NCBI GenBank assembly: GCA_903870245.1
Contig: CAIQCB010000057.1
Coordinates: 62,001 to 126,000 of the forward strand
Reading direction: 5' to 3'
DNA length: 64,000 nt
From: an uncultured Methylocystaceae bacterium
Lineage (GTDB): Bacteria; Pseudomonadota; Alphaproteobacteria; Rhizobiales; Beijerinckiaceae
Shown piece by piece: positions 27,750 to 36,157 of the stretch (positions are counted from its first letter, which is position 1; each line of letters starts with the position of its first letter). The position numbers were made by a program, and so were the translations under genes. The notes under the pieces are model-generated. The model made no database searches. It saw only the letters and a list, made by a program, of their open reading frames with translations, and had not been told where the DNA came from.

Positions 27750-29213
27750 TTGATATCCGCGCAACACCGATGGATGTCGAGATTTGAAGAATTCATGCCC
27801 CGCATGAAATTCGTTATGTTTATATTTGCGCTGCTAATTACCTTTTTTCTGAATGATGTATTTAATGAAGCAAAAGCTCAATCAATAGGCGATGCGCTGA
27901 GCAAGGCCTACAGCGAAAATCCAGAAATTGATGAGCAGCGAGCCAAGTTACGAGTTAGGGATGAAGAAGTGCCCAAGGCTATGTCGGGTATGCGTCCCAA
28001 AGCTAGCATCAATATCTATGGAGGACCACAGCGCACGACGATCAAGGCGCCGGCTGGCATCGATCAGTTCAACTCCAGAGTATATCAGTCAGATCAATAT
28101 AGCGGATATCCCACAAATGGTACATTCAAATTTGATCAACCAATTTTTGATGGCGGCAAGACGCGTAACGCCGTCAGACAGGCTGAATCTGGCGTTTTTG
28201 CTGCACGCGGCGAGTTGCAAGCAGTTGAACAAGAGACTCTTCTGAGAAGCGCAACTGCGTATATGGATGTCTTCAGAGATACAGCTATCTTAAGACTGAA
28301 GAAAAATAACGTTCAGGTTCTTCAGCATCAATTAAAGGTTACTCAAGATCGTTACGACTTTGGCGAAGTGAGCATGACTGATGTCGCTCAGGCGCAAGCT
28401 GCGCTGGCCAAGGCTCAATCTGAACACGCTGTTGCGAGCGGCACATTACAAAAGAGCATAGCTGCCTATCAGAGGGTTATCGGCGTTCAGCCAACACGGC
28501 TCACGCCGGTCCGATCACTCGAAAATCTACTGCCAAGAACCAGGGAGGAGGCAATCGAGATAGCTTTGGCGGAAAACCCATATATTCGCACAAGTTTGCA
28601 TTCGGTCGATGCGGCCGACGCCGGAGTAAAGATCGCTGAAGCGGCGCTTATGCCGACTGCTTCCGTCGGAGGCCAGGTTATTCAATCGTTGGATTCTTAT
28701 TTTGGATATCCCCATACCCGTCAATTTGGAGCCCAGGCGTTGGCGACCCTTAATATCCCGCTCTATCAGGGAGGCGGTGAATATACCGCTATTCGCCAGT
28801 CGAAAGAACAGCTCGGCCAGGCCAAGATTCATGTTGATAGCGTCAGAAATGAAATCAGAGCTAAAGTAATTGAAGGGTATGCACAATTTCTCTCCGCAAA
28901 ATCATCCGTTGAATTTGGCGAGAAAGCAATTAAAGCGGCCGAGCTTGCCCTGCGCGGGGTGCGGGATGAATCTGCTTTTGGTCAGCGTACGACGCAGGAT
29001 GTGCTTATCGCCCAACAAACCCTTCTTGAAGCTCGCGTCAATCTGGTCTCTGCGCAGCATGACAGGATTCTTGGCGCTTATACAGCATTAGCCGCAATAG
29101 GGCGGCTGTCTGTCAAGGACCTTCAGCTGGACGTTTTGCCGTATGATCCAAATCGCCACTATGAGCAAATAAAAGATAATTGGTTTGGCGTTTCCACGAC
29201 CGATGGGAAGTAG
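27750..29213 (+). CDS. TolC-family outer membrane efflux/secretion channel
   Basis: This 487-residue protein shows the two-fold repeat of TolC proteins: SIGDALSKAYSENPEIDEQ at the start and EEAIEIALAENPYIRTS at mid-protein, each leading a pair of helices. It contains the conserved FDGGKTRNAVRQAESGV, FGEVSMTDVAQAQA and FGQRTTQDVLIAQQ strings. The signal peptide runs from the Met near residue 19 (FVMFIFALLITFFLND, cut after KAQ-type residues). The frame opens with TTG at 27750, seven bases after an AGGGA. Internal ATGs at 27774, 27795 and 27804 are alternatives. It is the third gene of the secretion operon, ten bases after the adaptor. Confidence 0.92.
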   Translation: MISAQHRWMSRFEEFMPRMKFVMFIFALLITFFLNDVFNEAKAQSIGDALSKAYSENPEIDEQRAKLRVRDEEVPKAMSGMRPKASINIYGGPQRTTIKAPAGIDQFNSRVYQSDQYSGYPTNGTFKFDQPIFDGGKTRNAVRQAESGVFAARGELQAVEQETLLRSATAYMDVFRDTAILRLKKNNVQVLQHQLKVTQDRYDFGEVSMTDVAQAQAALAKAQSEHAVASGTLQKSIAAYQRVIGVQPTRLTPVRSLENLLPRTREEAIEIALAENPYIRTSLHSVDAADAGVKIAEAALMPTASVGGQVIQSLDSYFGYPHTRQFGAQALATLNIPLYQGGGEYTAIRQSKEQLGQAKIHVDSVRNEIRAKVIEGYAQFLSAKSSVEFGEKAIKAAELALRGVRDESAFGQRTTQDVLIAQQTLLEARVNLVSAQHDRILGAYTALAAIGRLSVKDLQLDVLPYDPNRHYEQIKDNWFGVSTTDGK

Positions 29214-29223
29214 GTATTTGCTA

Positions 29224-29448
29224 ATGTATGACATCCCTTCCCTGTGGAAAATAACTTCCTGTCTTGCAAGGATCTTTCTTCTGATGAACAGGTTTCATCA
29301 TAAACACCTTTTGCATGGACATATATTGGCAGAGCATAAAGCAAAGCCTCGAATACCCTACGACTATTATCTTCTCCCGGTTGGCCATTCTATTTTAATG
29401 ACGTTGCAGGGCTTTAAGGAAAGAAGATTACAGGAAATTGTTTCATGA
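29224..29448 (+). CDS. Small protein of unknown function in the secretion operon
   Basis: From an ATG at 29224 this frame gives 74 residues. It begins ten bases after the TolC-type gene, and its TGA overlaps the ATG of the following lipoprotein gene as ATGA. That spacing is the main reason to believe it is translated. The protein is basic and His-rich (NRFHHKHLLHGHILAEHK), with a conserved-looking centre (PRIPYDYYLLPVGHS) and no clear signal peptide. I recognise no family. It could be a small regulator or accessory factor of secretion, or a chance frame. Confidence 0.45.
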   Translation: MYDIPSLWKITSCLARIFLLMNRFHHKHLLHGHILAEHKAKPRIPYDYYLLPVGHSILMTLQGFKERRLQEIVS

Positions 29449-30002
29449 ACGTTCTCATAGTTCTTCTCGCCGCAATGACCGTTGCATTGTCCGGGTGCGC
29501 ATCCTCAACGCGAGGGAAAGATCAGAGAATTATGGTAACAACACCGGGCGCCCCCGGTGCTTCATGCAGACTTTTATCTGATAGTCAGGAAATTTATTCC
29601 TTCACAACCCCTGAGGCAATCCAGCTCTCCAGAGCTTCTGGTCCTGTCGAGGTTCGATGCCAAAAGAAATGTTTTCTTAGTGTCGTTAAAATTTTCACGC
29701 CTTCTATAAATGGCGAGCAAGAAATTAATGACATATCGGCCGATTTAGCATTTATCGCCACAAATCTCACGACACACAAATCATATAATTATAATTTCGA
29801 TTTTATCATTCCAATGAAGCGAGACAGTCGTTGCAAACCCGAAGGGAAAGCTTTCCTGGATGGCGATCAGAATGATTTCGATAATGCTATTGACGACTTT
29901 TCATTTGACTCAACCATGTCCTCAAAACCGACGCCAAAGTCTGAATCCATTCTGACCCGGGACTTTATGGCTCCAGTATCCAAGGAGAAAGGTCAGCCAT
30001 GA
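29445..30002 (+). CDS. Lipoprotein of unknown function in the secretion operon
   Basis: This 185-residue protein has a lipoprotein signal peptide with lipobox LSGC at residues about 15-18, so it should be lipidated at that Cys and anchored in a membrane. The mature part has three or four further Cys (GASCRLL, VRCQKKCFL, SRCKPEG) and a PEGA-like opening (TPGAPGASCRLLSDSQ) common in cell-surface lipoproteins. The C-terminal 40 residues are polar and low-complexity. It overlaps its neighbours at both ends with ATGA junctions, so it belongs to the type I secretion operon and may assist the secreted peroxidase or the channel. Confidence 0.75.
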   Translation: MNVLIVLLAAMTVALSGCASSTRGKDQRIMVTTPGAPGASCRLLSDSQEIYSFTTPEAIQLSRASGPVEVRCQKKCFLSVVKIFTPSINGEQEINDISADLAFIATNLTTHKSYNYNFDFIIPMKRDSRCKPEGKAFLDGDQNDFDNAIDDFSFDSTMSSKPTPKSESILTRDFMAPVSKEKGQP

Positions 30003-30463
30003 ATAGGCGGTGGATTGATACTTATTGTTCTCTTGCAATGTTTTTTTCAGCCTTATTGCTGTGTTGCGCCAGCCTGGCGGAAGACATTTACAGTAACCCA
30101 CCTTCCGAGCAGGGCGCGTGGCCCTATGACTATGATTTGCCAGTATGCGAAGATCCAATTGTCTTGCGAAAGATTATTCACGATTTTGAACTCCGCGAAC
30201 GGGAATACTGGAATTCTGGATTATTTATAAATTCATTTGCCAGTGTACTAGAGACAGGTCACAGGGTCCATGGGCTTGATTATACGCCCCGACGTTACTG
30301 CAAATCTATTGGACTCTTCAGTGATGGTCTTGAACGTAACGTATTTTACAATATATCGCCTGATCAGTCCGTCATTTTATCCGGACAAGTGATCGACTGG
30401 TGTATTCAGGGACTTGACCGCACGCATGTGGACGGCCCGGAATGTCAGCGTGTCCGGCGGTGA
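29999..30463 (+). CDS. Small secreted Cys-containing protein, last gene of the secretion operon
   Basis: This 154-residue protein has a signal peptide (MNRRWIDTYC, hydrophobic core LAMFFSALLLCCASLA, cut near AED). The mature domain has four Cys (LPVCEDP, RRYCKS, DWCIQG, PECQRV), probably two disulphides in the periplasm. The string YTPRRYC recalls small periplasmic proteins of unknown function found widely in Alphaproteobacteria. Its ATG overlaps the lipoprotein stop by four bases. No catalytic motif is visible. It is the last gene before a gap of about 200 bases and a convergent formate dehydrogenase operon. Confidence 0.7.
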   Translation: MNRRWIDTYCSLAMFFSALLLCCASLAEDIYSNPPSEQGAWPYDYDLPVCEDPIVLRKIIHDFELREREYWNSGLFINSFASVLETGHRVHGLDYTPRRYCKSIGLFSDGLERNVFYNISPDQSVILSGQVIDWCIQGLDRTHVDGPECQRVRR

Positions 30464-30667
30464 AACCGATTCGAGGCCATCTGTTTGATGTTTGAACGCC
30501 AGACTCAATAGACTGTATTAATTTCACTTGATCTGCATTTCATCTTTTTCCTGTGAGGTGGGTGATTTGCCCGAGCCAATCAATAACCTTGGATCTTTAG
30601 TGATTTAAATCATAAAGCTTCTTTTCGATTGCCATAGTCTGGGCAATTCAGCCAGTAGATCAATAAA

Positions 30668-30961
30668 TCAAGCTTTTGGAGGACCATAATATCCAGGCTT
30701 GCTATGCTTGTCCTCCCTCAGAAGCAAAGCAGCATCGATCACATGTTGTGGTAGACCGCTTTCGCCGGAGTCAATCAGAGCGAAAAGTTCTGCGCGCATT
30801 CGCGGTTCCCAATAGGTTCTCAGGTGGTTTCGAACACCTTCAGTCCGTCGCTCCGGCGGGTAAGGAGCGAAGAAGTCTCCGATCTGCTTTGCCATGGATA
30901 CAATTCGCTCCGCCGCCATTATAGGGGCGATCTTGGCGCCGCTTGGTTCATTCATCGTCAT
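30668..30961 (-). CDS. fdsD: NAD-type formate dehydrogenase delta subunit
   Basis: This 97-residue protein matches FdsD proteins, with KIAPIMAAERIVSMAKQIGD near the N-terminus, FFAPYPPERR, and HLRTYWEPRMRAEL. FdsD has no cofactor and is thought to aid assembly or stability of the molybdenum formate dehydrogenase. Its ATG overlaps the fdsA stop codon by four bases (ATGA), so it is co-transcribed as the last gene of the unit. The usual sulphur-transferase gene fdsC (fdhD) is not between them. Confidence 0.85.
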   Translation of the reverse strand: MTMNEPSGAKIAPIMAAERIVSMAKQIGDFFAPYPPERRTEGVRNHLRTYWEPRMRAELFALIDSGESGLPQHVIDAALLLREDKHSKPGYYGPPKA

Positions 30962-33108
30962 TCCGCCGGCTCCAGTTGTTTGGCGCTTGCGTCAATCGCG
31001 ATATTGGAACTTGTAATTTCTGCTCTGTTTGTCGGGGTCACATCAACGGCGGTTACTTTATATTCGGGACAGTTGGTGGCCCAATCAGAAAGATCAGAGG
31101 TCACGACATTCGCCTTTGATGTTGCATGGTGGAAGGTCGTGTAGACAACGCCGGGATTGACACGGGAGGATATCTTCGCGCGCAACTCAATCTGGCCAAA
31201 ACGGCTTGTGAGTTTTATCCATTGACCGTCCTTCACCCCGCGTTCATCAGCATCCTGCTGATTGATTTCGAGGACGTCTTCAGGGTGCCATAGTGAGTTT
31301 GGCGTGCGTCGGGTCTGTGTGCCCACGTTGTATTGCGTCAGAATTCGCCCTGTCGTCAGCATGAGCGGATATCTGTCGGAGGTCCGCTCCGCTGTCGGCA
31401 CATATTCCGTTAACATGAATGTGCCCAGTCCATTGGCTCTGGGAAATTTCTCGCGATGTAAAACCTCCGTCCCTTCCGGCGCGTTTTCGTCGCATGGCCA
31501 TTGCGCGGAGCCGATCCGGTCAATGAGGTCGAAGCTCATACCCCGGTAAGCCGGCGAGAGGCGGGCGATTTCGTCCAGAACTTCGCCAGAGTGGTTGTAT
31601 GTCGCCTTGTAACCCATGGCGTTCATAAGCTTGACGGTTATTTCCCAATCCTCGTAGCCAGCCAAAGGCTCAATGACTTTCCGCACGCGCGAAACCCGTC
31701 TTTCGGCGTTCGTGAAGGTGCCGTCTTTTTCAAGCGATGATGAACCAGGCAGGAAGACATGAGCGTATTTCGATGTCTCGTTAAGGAAGAGATCATGAAG
31801 AACGACACATTCCATCGCCTTCATTGCTGCGATGACATGATGCTGGTTCGGGTCGCTTTGAACGGGGTCTTCACCCATGATGTACATGGCCTTGAATGAA
31901 CCCGCGACTGCGGAGTCGAGCATGTTGGGTAGTCGCAGGCCGGGCTCTGGGTCCAGAGGCACGCCCCATTCGGCTTCGAAGCTCTTTCGGGTTGTCTCAT
32001 CAGTTACGAAACGATAGCCGCTGAACACATGAGGCCAGCTGCCCAGACAACTACCGCCCTGCACATTGCCCTGGCCTCTGAGCGGATTCACGCCAACGCC
32101 TTCCCTGCCAAGCATTCCGCAGGCGAGACCGAGGTTGCCGAGACACATCACTCCTGTTGATCCCTGGGAGTGCTCGGTTACGCCGAGACCATAGTAGATC
32201 GCGCTGTTGGGTCCGCCCGCATAGAGCCGCGCCGCGCGGCGAATGTCTTCGGGGTTGACCCCCGCAAGAGGGCCAATCGTTTCCGGCGCGTATTTTTCCG
32301 AGGAAACGAAGTTCTTCCAACTCTCGAATTCGTGAACCTCGCACCGCGCCTTTACGAAGTTCGCATTATACAAATTCTCCGTGACGATTACATGCGCAAT
32401 ACTGTCGAGTATCGCCACATTGGTGCCGGGACGTATCGCCAGATGAACATCTGCCTTGCAATGTGCGGATTCTACTGTTTCCGTGCGTCGGGGATCGATT
32501 ACGATGAGTTTTGCGCCCTGACGGATGCGCCGCTTCATCAGCGATCCGAACACCGGATGTCCCTCTGTGGGATTGGCGCCGACGACCATAATCACGTCGG
32601 ATTGGAGGATCGAGTCAAAATGCTGGCTCGCCGCGCCCCATCCAATCGTGTTGGTCAATCCGAACTGGGTCGGGGAATGACAAATGCGGGCGCAATTGTC
32701 GATATTGTTGTTGCCCAGAACAGCACGCGCAAACTTCTGAACAAGAAAGATTTCTTCATTCGTGCAACGGGAACTTGAAACGGCTCCAACCGATTTGACG
32801 CCATATTTACCCTGAATGCGTTTGAATTCCCGCGCAACATGGTCAAAGGCTTCTTGCCAACTGACCGGCGTCCAGGGATCGGCGATAGAGGCTCTGATCA
32901 GTGGCGTGCGCACCCTGTCTGGCGCATTATAATAATCGTAGGCGAACCGACCTTTCACGCAGCTATGGCCGTGGTTGGCCTTACCCTCTTTCCAGGGGAT
33001 CATCCGCACAATTTTACCGTTGAGGGTTTCAGCTCTGAACCCGCAGCCGACGCCGCAATAGGCGCAGGTCGTGACGATAGATTTTTCAGGCTTTAACGGA
33101 TTCGGCAT
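30958..33108 (-). CDS. fdsA: Formate dehydrogenase alpha subunit, molybdopterin part
   Basis: From the ATG at 33108 the protein is 716 residues. It begins with a [4Fe-4S] site (TTCAYCGVGC and HSCVKGRF) and continues as a molybdopterin oxidoreductase. The active-site metal ligand is the Cys in NCARICHSP, followed by the catalytic His. The dinucleotide-binding C-terminal domain is near the end (TGRILTQYNVGTQTRR). It oxidises formate to CO2. In known FdsA proteins this region is fused to an N-terminal ferredoxin-like part; here that part is encoded in another frame (33086-33817) with a 23-base overlap. Either the subunit is truly split or one frameshift separates the halves. The short extension to 33180 lies inside the upstream gene and is not used. 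Confidence 0.85.
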   Translation of the reverse strand: MPNPLKPEKSIVTTCAYCGVGCGFRAETLNGKIVRMIPWKEGKANHGHSCVKGRFAYDYYNAPDRVRTPLIRASIADPWTPVSWQEAFDHVAREFKRIQGKYGVKSVGAVSSSRCTNEEIFLVQKFARAVLGNNNIDNCARICHSPTQFGLTNTIGWGAASQHFDSILQSDVIMVVGANPTEGHPVFGSLMKRRIRQGAKLIVIDPRRTETVESAHCKADVHLAIRPGTNVAILDSIAHVIVTENLYNANFVKARCEVHEFESWKNFVSSEKYAPETIGPLAGVNPEDIRRAARLYAGGPNSAIYYGLGVTEHSQGSTGVMCLGNLGLACGMLGREGVGVNPLRGQGNVQGGSCLGSWPHVFSGYRFVTDETTRKSFEAEWGVPLDPEPGLRLPNMLDSAVAGSFKAMYIMGEDPVQSDPNQHHVIAAMKAMECVVLHDLFLNETSKYAHVFLPGSSSLEKDGTFTNAERRVSRVRKVIEPLAGYEDWEITVKLMNAMGYKATYNHSGEVLDEIARLSPAYRGMSFDLIDRIGSAQWPCDENAPEGTEVLHREKFPRANGLGTFMLTEYVPTAERTSDRYPLMLTTGRILTQYNVGTQTRRTPNSLWHPEDVLEINQQDADERGVKDGQWIKLTSRFGQIELRAKISSRVNPGVVYTTFHHATSKANVVTSDLSDWATNCPEYKVTAVDVTPTNRAEITSSNIAIDASAKQLEPAE

Positions 33109-33817
33109 GGACGTAATCTCCCTCGAACAGGCTTTTTTCGACGAGCGCATGGCTTGGACAGGCCTGAACGCAGGCTCCACAACTTACGCATTCTGACTCG
33201 AAAAAGGACTGGTCCTGACTTGCGACGACCTTTGACTCAAAACCCCTGCCCGCAATGGTGATTGCGAAAGCGCCCTGAATGTCGTTGCAGGCGCGCACGC
33301 ATCTGCTACAGACGATGCATTTTGCGGGATCGAAAAGGAAATAGGGATTGGAGGCGTCTATGGGCGCCTGAAAATGGTTGTAGGAGCCGTCGAAGGGGTG
33401 AGTAGTGACGCCCTCGCCAATAATCGTTTGGTGAAATTCGCTCCAGCCGCCAACGAGTTCGCTTTCCGGAAAATCTGAAAGATACAGCTCCAACACGCCT
33501 TTGCGCAGTTTTTTCAACGTTTCCGTTTGTGTGCGCACTTTCATGCCGTCGATGACGGGCGTCGTGCAACTCGCAGGATAACCGCCGCGCCCCTCGATCT
33601 CGACAAGACAAACGCGGCAACTGCCAAAGGGCTCAAGCATGTCTGTGGCGCAGAGTTTCGGTATCGGTCGACCAGCGCTCGCGGCCGCAAGCATAATCGA
33701 ACTTCCATGCGGAACGCTGACAGTCTCGCCGTCAATTTCAAGCGTCACCATGGGGCCGTCGCGGGGCGGCGTGCCATAGTCGATATCATCCGTGAGATTG
33801 CGCAGCTCGTTCCACAT
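33086..33817 (-). CDS. fdsA: Formate dehydrogenase alpha subunit, N-terminal iron-sulphur part
   Basis: This 243-residue protein matches the N-terminal third of FdsA. It has a plant-type [2Fe-2S] domain with Cys in LCATDMLEPFGSCRVCLVE and ASCTTP. A His/Cys-ligated [4Fe-4S] site is likely around TTHPFDGSYNH, followed by two ferredoxin clusters (CIVCSRCVRAC and CVSCGACVQACP). It passes electrons from the molybdenum site toward an NAD-reducing partner. Family proteins continue directly into TTCAYCGVGC. Here the frame stops after AESVKA, while a +1 shift would join ESVK to PEKSIVTTCAYC. The genes for FdsG and FdsB, the FMN/NAD diaphorase, are not upstream. Confidence 0.85.
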   Translation of the reverse strand: MWNELRNLTDDIDYGTPPRDGPMVTLEIDGETVSVPHGSSIMLAAASAGRPIPKLCATDMLEPFGSCRVCLVEIEGRGGYPASCTTPVIDGMKVRTQTETLKKLRKGVLELYLSDFPESELVGGWSEFHQTIIGEGVTTHPFDGSYNHFQAPIDASNPYFLFDPAKCIVCSRCVRACNDIQGAFAITIAGRGFESKVVASQDQSFFESECVSCGACVQACPSHALVEKSLFEGDYVHAESVKA

Positions 33818-34586
33818 CAGAATGTTCCGTCCCGATTACAAGGCGCTTTGCTTCGCTGGCGCAGGACCAACGCAATTTGGGCTAACATATCTCTGTTCTG
33901 GAAACGGCCAAGTGCCCAAACCCTGAACGTGTTATCTATAAAATAAACGAGTGTTTTATATTTTTTGAAGGATCATTCCGGCGCGCGCGATATGCTGCGG
34001 CGCAATAATTTTTACAGATAAATGATCTCACAACAAAGCCCGACCCTTTCTGGCTGGGCGGTTGCAGGCTGTCGTTCAATATGGAGCTTGCTGTTCGCTA
34101 GTTGAGGCGCCGCTCATGGTGCTTTGGCGCATTGGATGATCCCTGGTTTCCAGCATCATTGTGCAAAGCCGGCCTCGCATGGCGCGCGCGGGCAGAGCAT
34201 TTACCCTCGGACGACGGTATGATCGGTTTTGGCGGCGGCTGATTATTCTTCGACGCCTTGAAGCGTTGGGAATACAGAAATGCCCGCGCAATTCTCGCGA
34301 TCAGGGCATGTCGATGTACGCCGAGCGTATGTCGGCCTCGACGTCTACGCCGCGCCAGGCCTCAAATTCGCCGAAGGTTTTTTTCAACTAATACAGTTGA
34401 CGGCGACTTTGGCGACCAGCGCGCCGAATTCCAGATTCAGGCGTTTTATGTCCGCCGCGTTCAGAGGGCATAGTTCATCGGACGGCAAACTTAAAAACAC
34501 TCATCCGGGCTTCCGGGAGAAATTGAAGCTTCACACTCCATTTTCCCCGGTTACGCCCGGATGGACAATCAATCACAAACTCACCT
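33818..34586. other. Spacer between formate dehydrogenase and porin genes
   Basis: About 770 bases without a convincing gene; short overlapping frames at 34,161-34,636 have no family character. Inverted arms CATCCGGGC (34502-34510) and GCCCGGATG (34555-34563) lie just past the end of the reverse-strand porin gene, with a 44-base loop, and could help end its transcript. The promoter of the fds operon should lie near 33,830-33,950. Confidence 0.4.
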
Positions 34587-35492
34587 TCAGTATGCCGCCA
34601 CAACCGGAGTGGTGGTCCAATTCAGGTGGTAGTTAACGCCGGCGCGCACAATATTTCCGCTGGCACGCGAATTCCCCGAAGCTATAGCTTGCACGGCAGG
34701 CGGATCAGCATTTACCGCAGGATTGGGGATACGGATGATATTGGCGTTGGCCGAGCCGTTTCCAAGATCGTAATAGAGATACTCGGCTTTTGCCGACCAG
34801 TTCGGCATGAACATCCATTCTACGCCGCCGCCGGCGGTGTAGCCGACCTGAATGTTGGACTCAGATCCGCCGCCAAAAGCCTGGTAGATCCAGGTCCGGA
34901 ACAATCGCGAATTGAATATCTGATAGGCGCTGAAATTTGAGCTGACATCGCCATAGGCCAGGCCGCCCGTGCCATAAACCATCAGTTCAGGCGTCACCAG
35001 ATAACCAATTCGGCCACGAACCGTGCCCAGATAATTCAGACTCGATGAGCTGGACAAGTCGGTCACGCCAACATCTCCGGGGAGCCGGCCGAAGAAAACC
35101 GAGGAATTGGAGCCGCCGCCGCCGCTTGAGGCGATCCCCTGAATGTCGGCCTCCAGACCGGCGACAAGACCCAATTCTCTGACAGGAAGTTGCCAGTCAT
35201 AACCAACCTGGCCGCCGCCGATAAAGCCCGAGCTGTTGCCGGAGCTAATGCCGCCCGCAAGAGTCGCAGTTGAGCCCGGGATTCTGGGAACCGCGCTGAC
35301 TGGCAACACGCTGCGGGAGGCCCCGCCCGAGTTGCTCCAAGTTCCGCCAGCGTTCACGCCGATATGAAAGCCGGTCCACATGGGCGGCGGCGGCGGGGGC
35401 GCAACAGGCGCTTTATACGACGGCAGATCCGCCGCCAGGGCGGGAGACATTAAAATTGAAAGCGCCGTGGCGGTCAGGAGAAACTTTTTCAT
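34587..35492 (-). CDS. Outer-membrane beta-barrel protein (porin-like, Omp25/31 family)
   Basis: This 301-residue protein has a textbook signal peptide (MKKFLLTATALSILMSPALA, cut before ADLPSYKAP). A proline-rich linker (APVAPPPPPPMW) leads into an eight-stranded OmpA/Omp25-type barrel: WTGFHIGVNAGGTWSN, GGGQVGYDWQ, GRIGYLVTPELMVYGTGGLAYG and WSAKAEYLYYDLG. The C-terminus ends in alternating aromatic residues, as barrels do. Such proteins are abundant surface proteins in Rhizobiales and methylotrophs. It stands alone, and a tandem 22-base repeat lies just upstream in its leader. Its exact ligand or pore function cannot be inferred. Confidence 0.9.
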   Translation of the reverse strand: MKKFLLTATALSILMSPALAADLPSYKAPVAPPPPPPMWTGFHIGVNAGGTWSNSGGASRSVLPVSAVPRIPGSTATLAGGISSGNSSGFIGGGQVGYDWQLPVRELGLVAGLEADIQGIASSGGGGSNSSVFFGRLPGDVGVTDLSSSSSLNYLGTVRGRIGYLVTPELMVYGTGGLAYGDVSSNFSAYQIFNSRLFRTWIYQAFGGGSESNIQVGYTAGGGVEWMFMPNWSAKAEYLYYDLGNGSANANIIRIPNPAVNADPPAVQAIASGNSRASGNIVRAGVNYHLNWTTTPVVAAY

Positions 35493-35524
35493 GGCGTCTA
35501 CTCACTATTATGGGTGTTAATTAT

Positions 35525-35568
35525 GCACCAGAACACATACGCAGCAGCACCAGGACACATACGCAGCG
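35525..35568. repeat. Two tandem 22-base repeats upstream of the porin gene
   Basis: Copies gcaccagaacacatacgcagca (35525-35546) and a second at 35547-35568 that differs at two of 22 positions lie head to tail. They start 33 bases upstream of the porin start codon, in its leader or promoter. The 22-base period equals about two helical turns, as expected for side-by-side operator sites, but a simple duplication is also possible. Confidence 0.7.
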
Positions 35569-36157
35569 TTGTTTTATTGAGGTTCGCCATGATTAGAAAT
35601 TAAACACGAAAAATAAGCCAGAACTATTAAGGCGTGAAATGCAATATAATCATGAATGATGTAAATATATCACACACGCTATGTCTGCCTATGAGGCATC
35701 ATAACAGTGTTGGCGGGTCGTTCTTCATGATTGTCTTTGTGAGCCAATGGCCTGGCGCCTTCGCCTGCTGGGTATCCGATCTCCCCTGACCCGCCGGGGC
35801 TACGCGCGTAAAATATAGAAGCGTAGAATTTCAGCATACCGCTTCGTTTAGAGCGTGCGATTCGGGGACGAAAATCACCAGGCTGCGCCAAATAATCACA
35901 AGGCCGGGCAAGGATTGAGCTGGGCAGCCGGGCAGGCGCGAGGCCCGGCCTAATTTTATAAGTAATTGAAAAAATTATTAATTCATCTGTGAACCGGCTT
36001 TGCTTCGTCACGTGAGTATTAATCGTGTAATATTGATATTGACACGCTTTCAATGGTGTTTATTATCTATTACTGAAATCACATTGGCGGCGTTTTTTGC
36101 CAATAAGGTTAAGATAAAGCTTAACGATCTCGATCGTTGACCATGCGAGGGTGTGAA
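35569..36157. other. Spacer upstream of a small secreted protein
   Basis: About 590 bases. A reverse-strand frame at 35,679-36,053 exists but has no family features, so I do not call it. The sequence changes from GC-rich near 35,750 to AT-rich near 36,080; the latter probably contains the promoter of the gene starting at 36158. Confidence 0.4.

Noticed and set aside
35679-36053. 124-codon reverse frame upstream of the secreted-protein gene
   Set aside because: Basic, irregular composition, no motif and no start signal; it spans a composition change.
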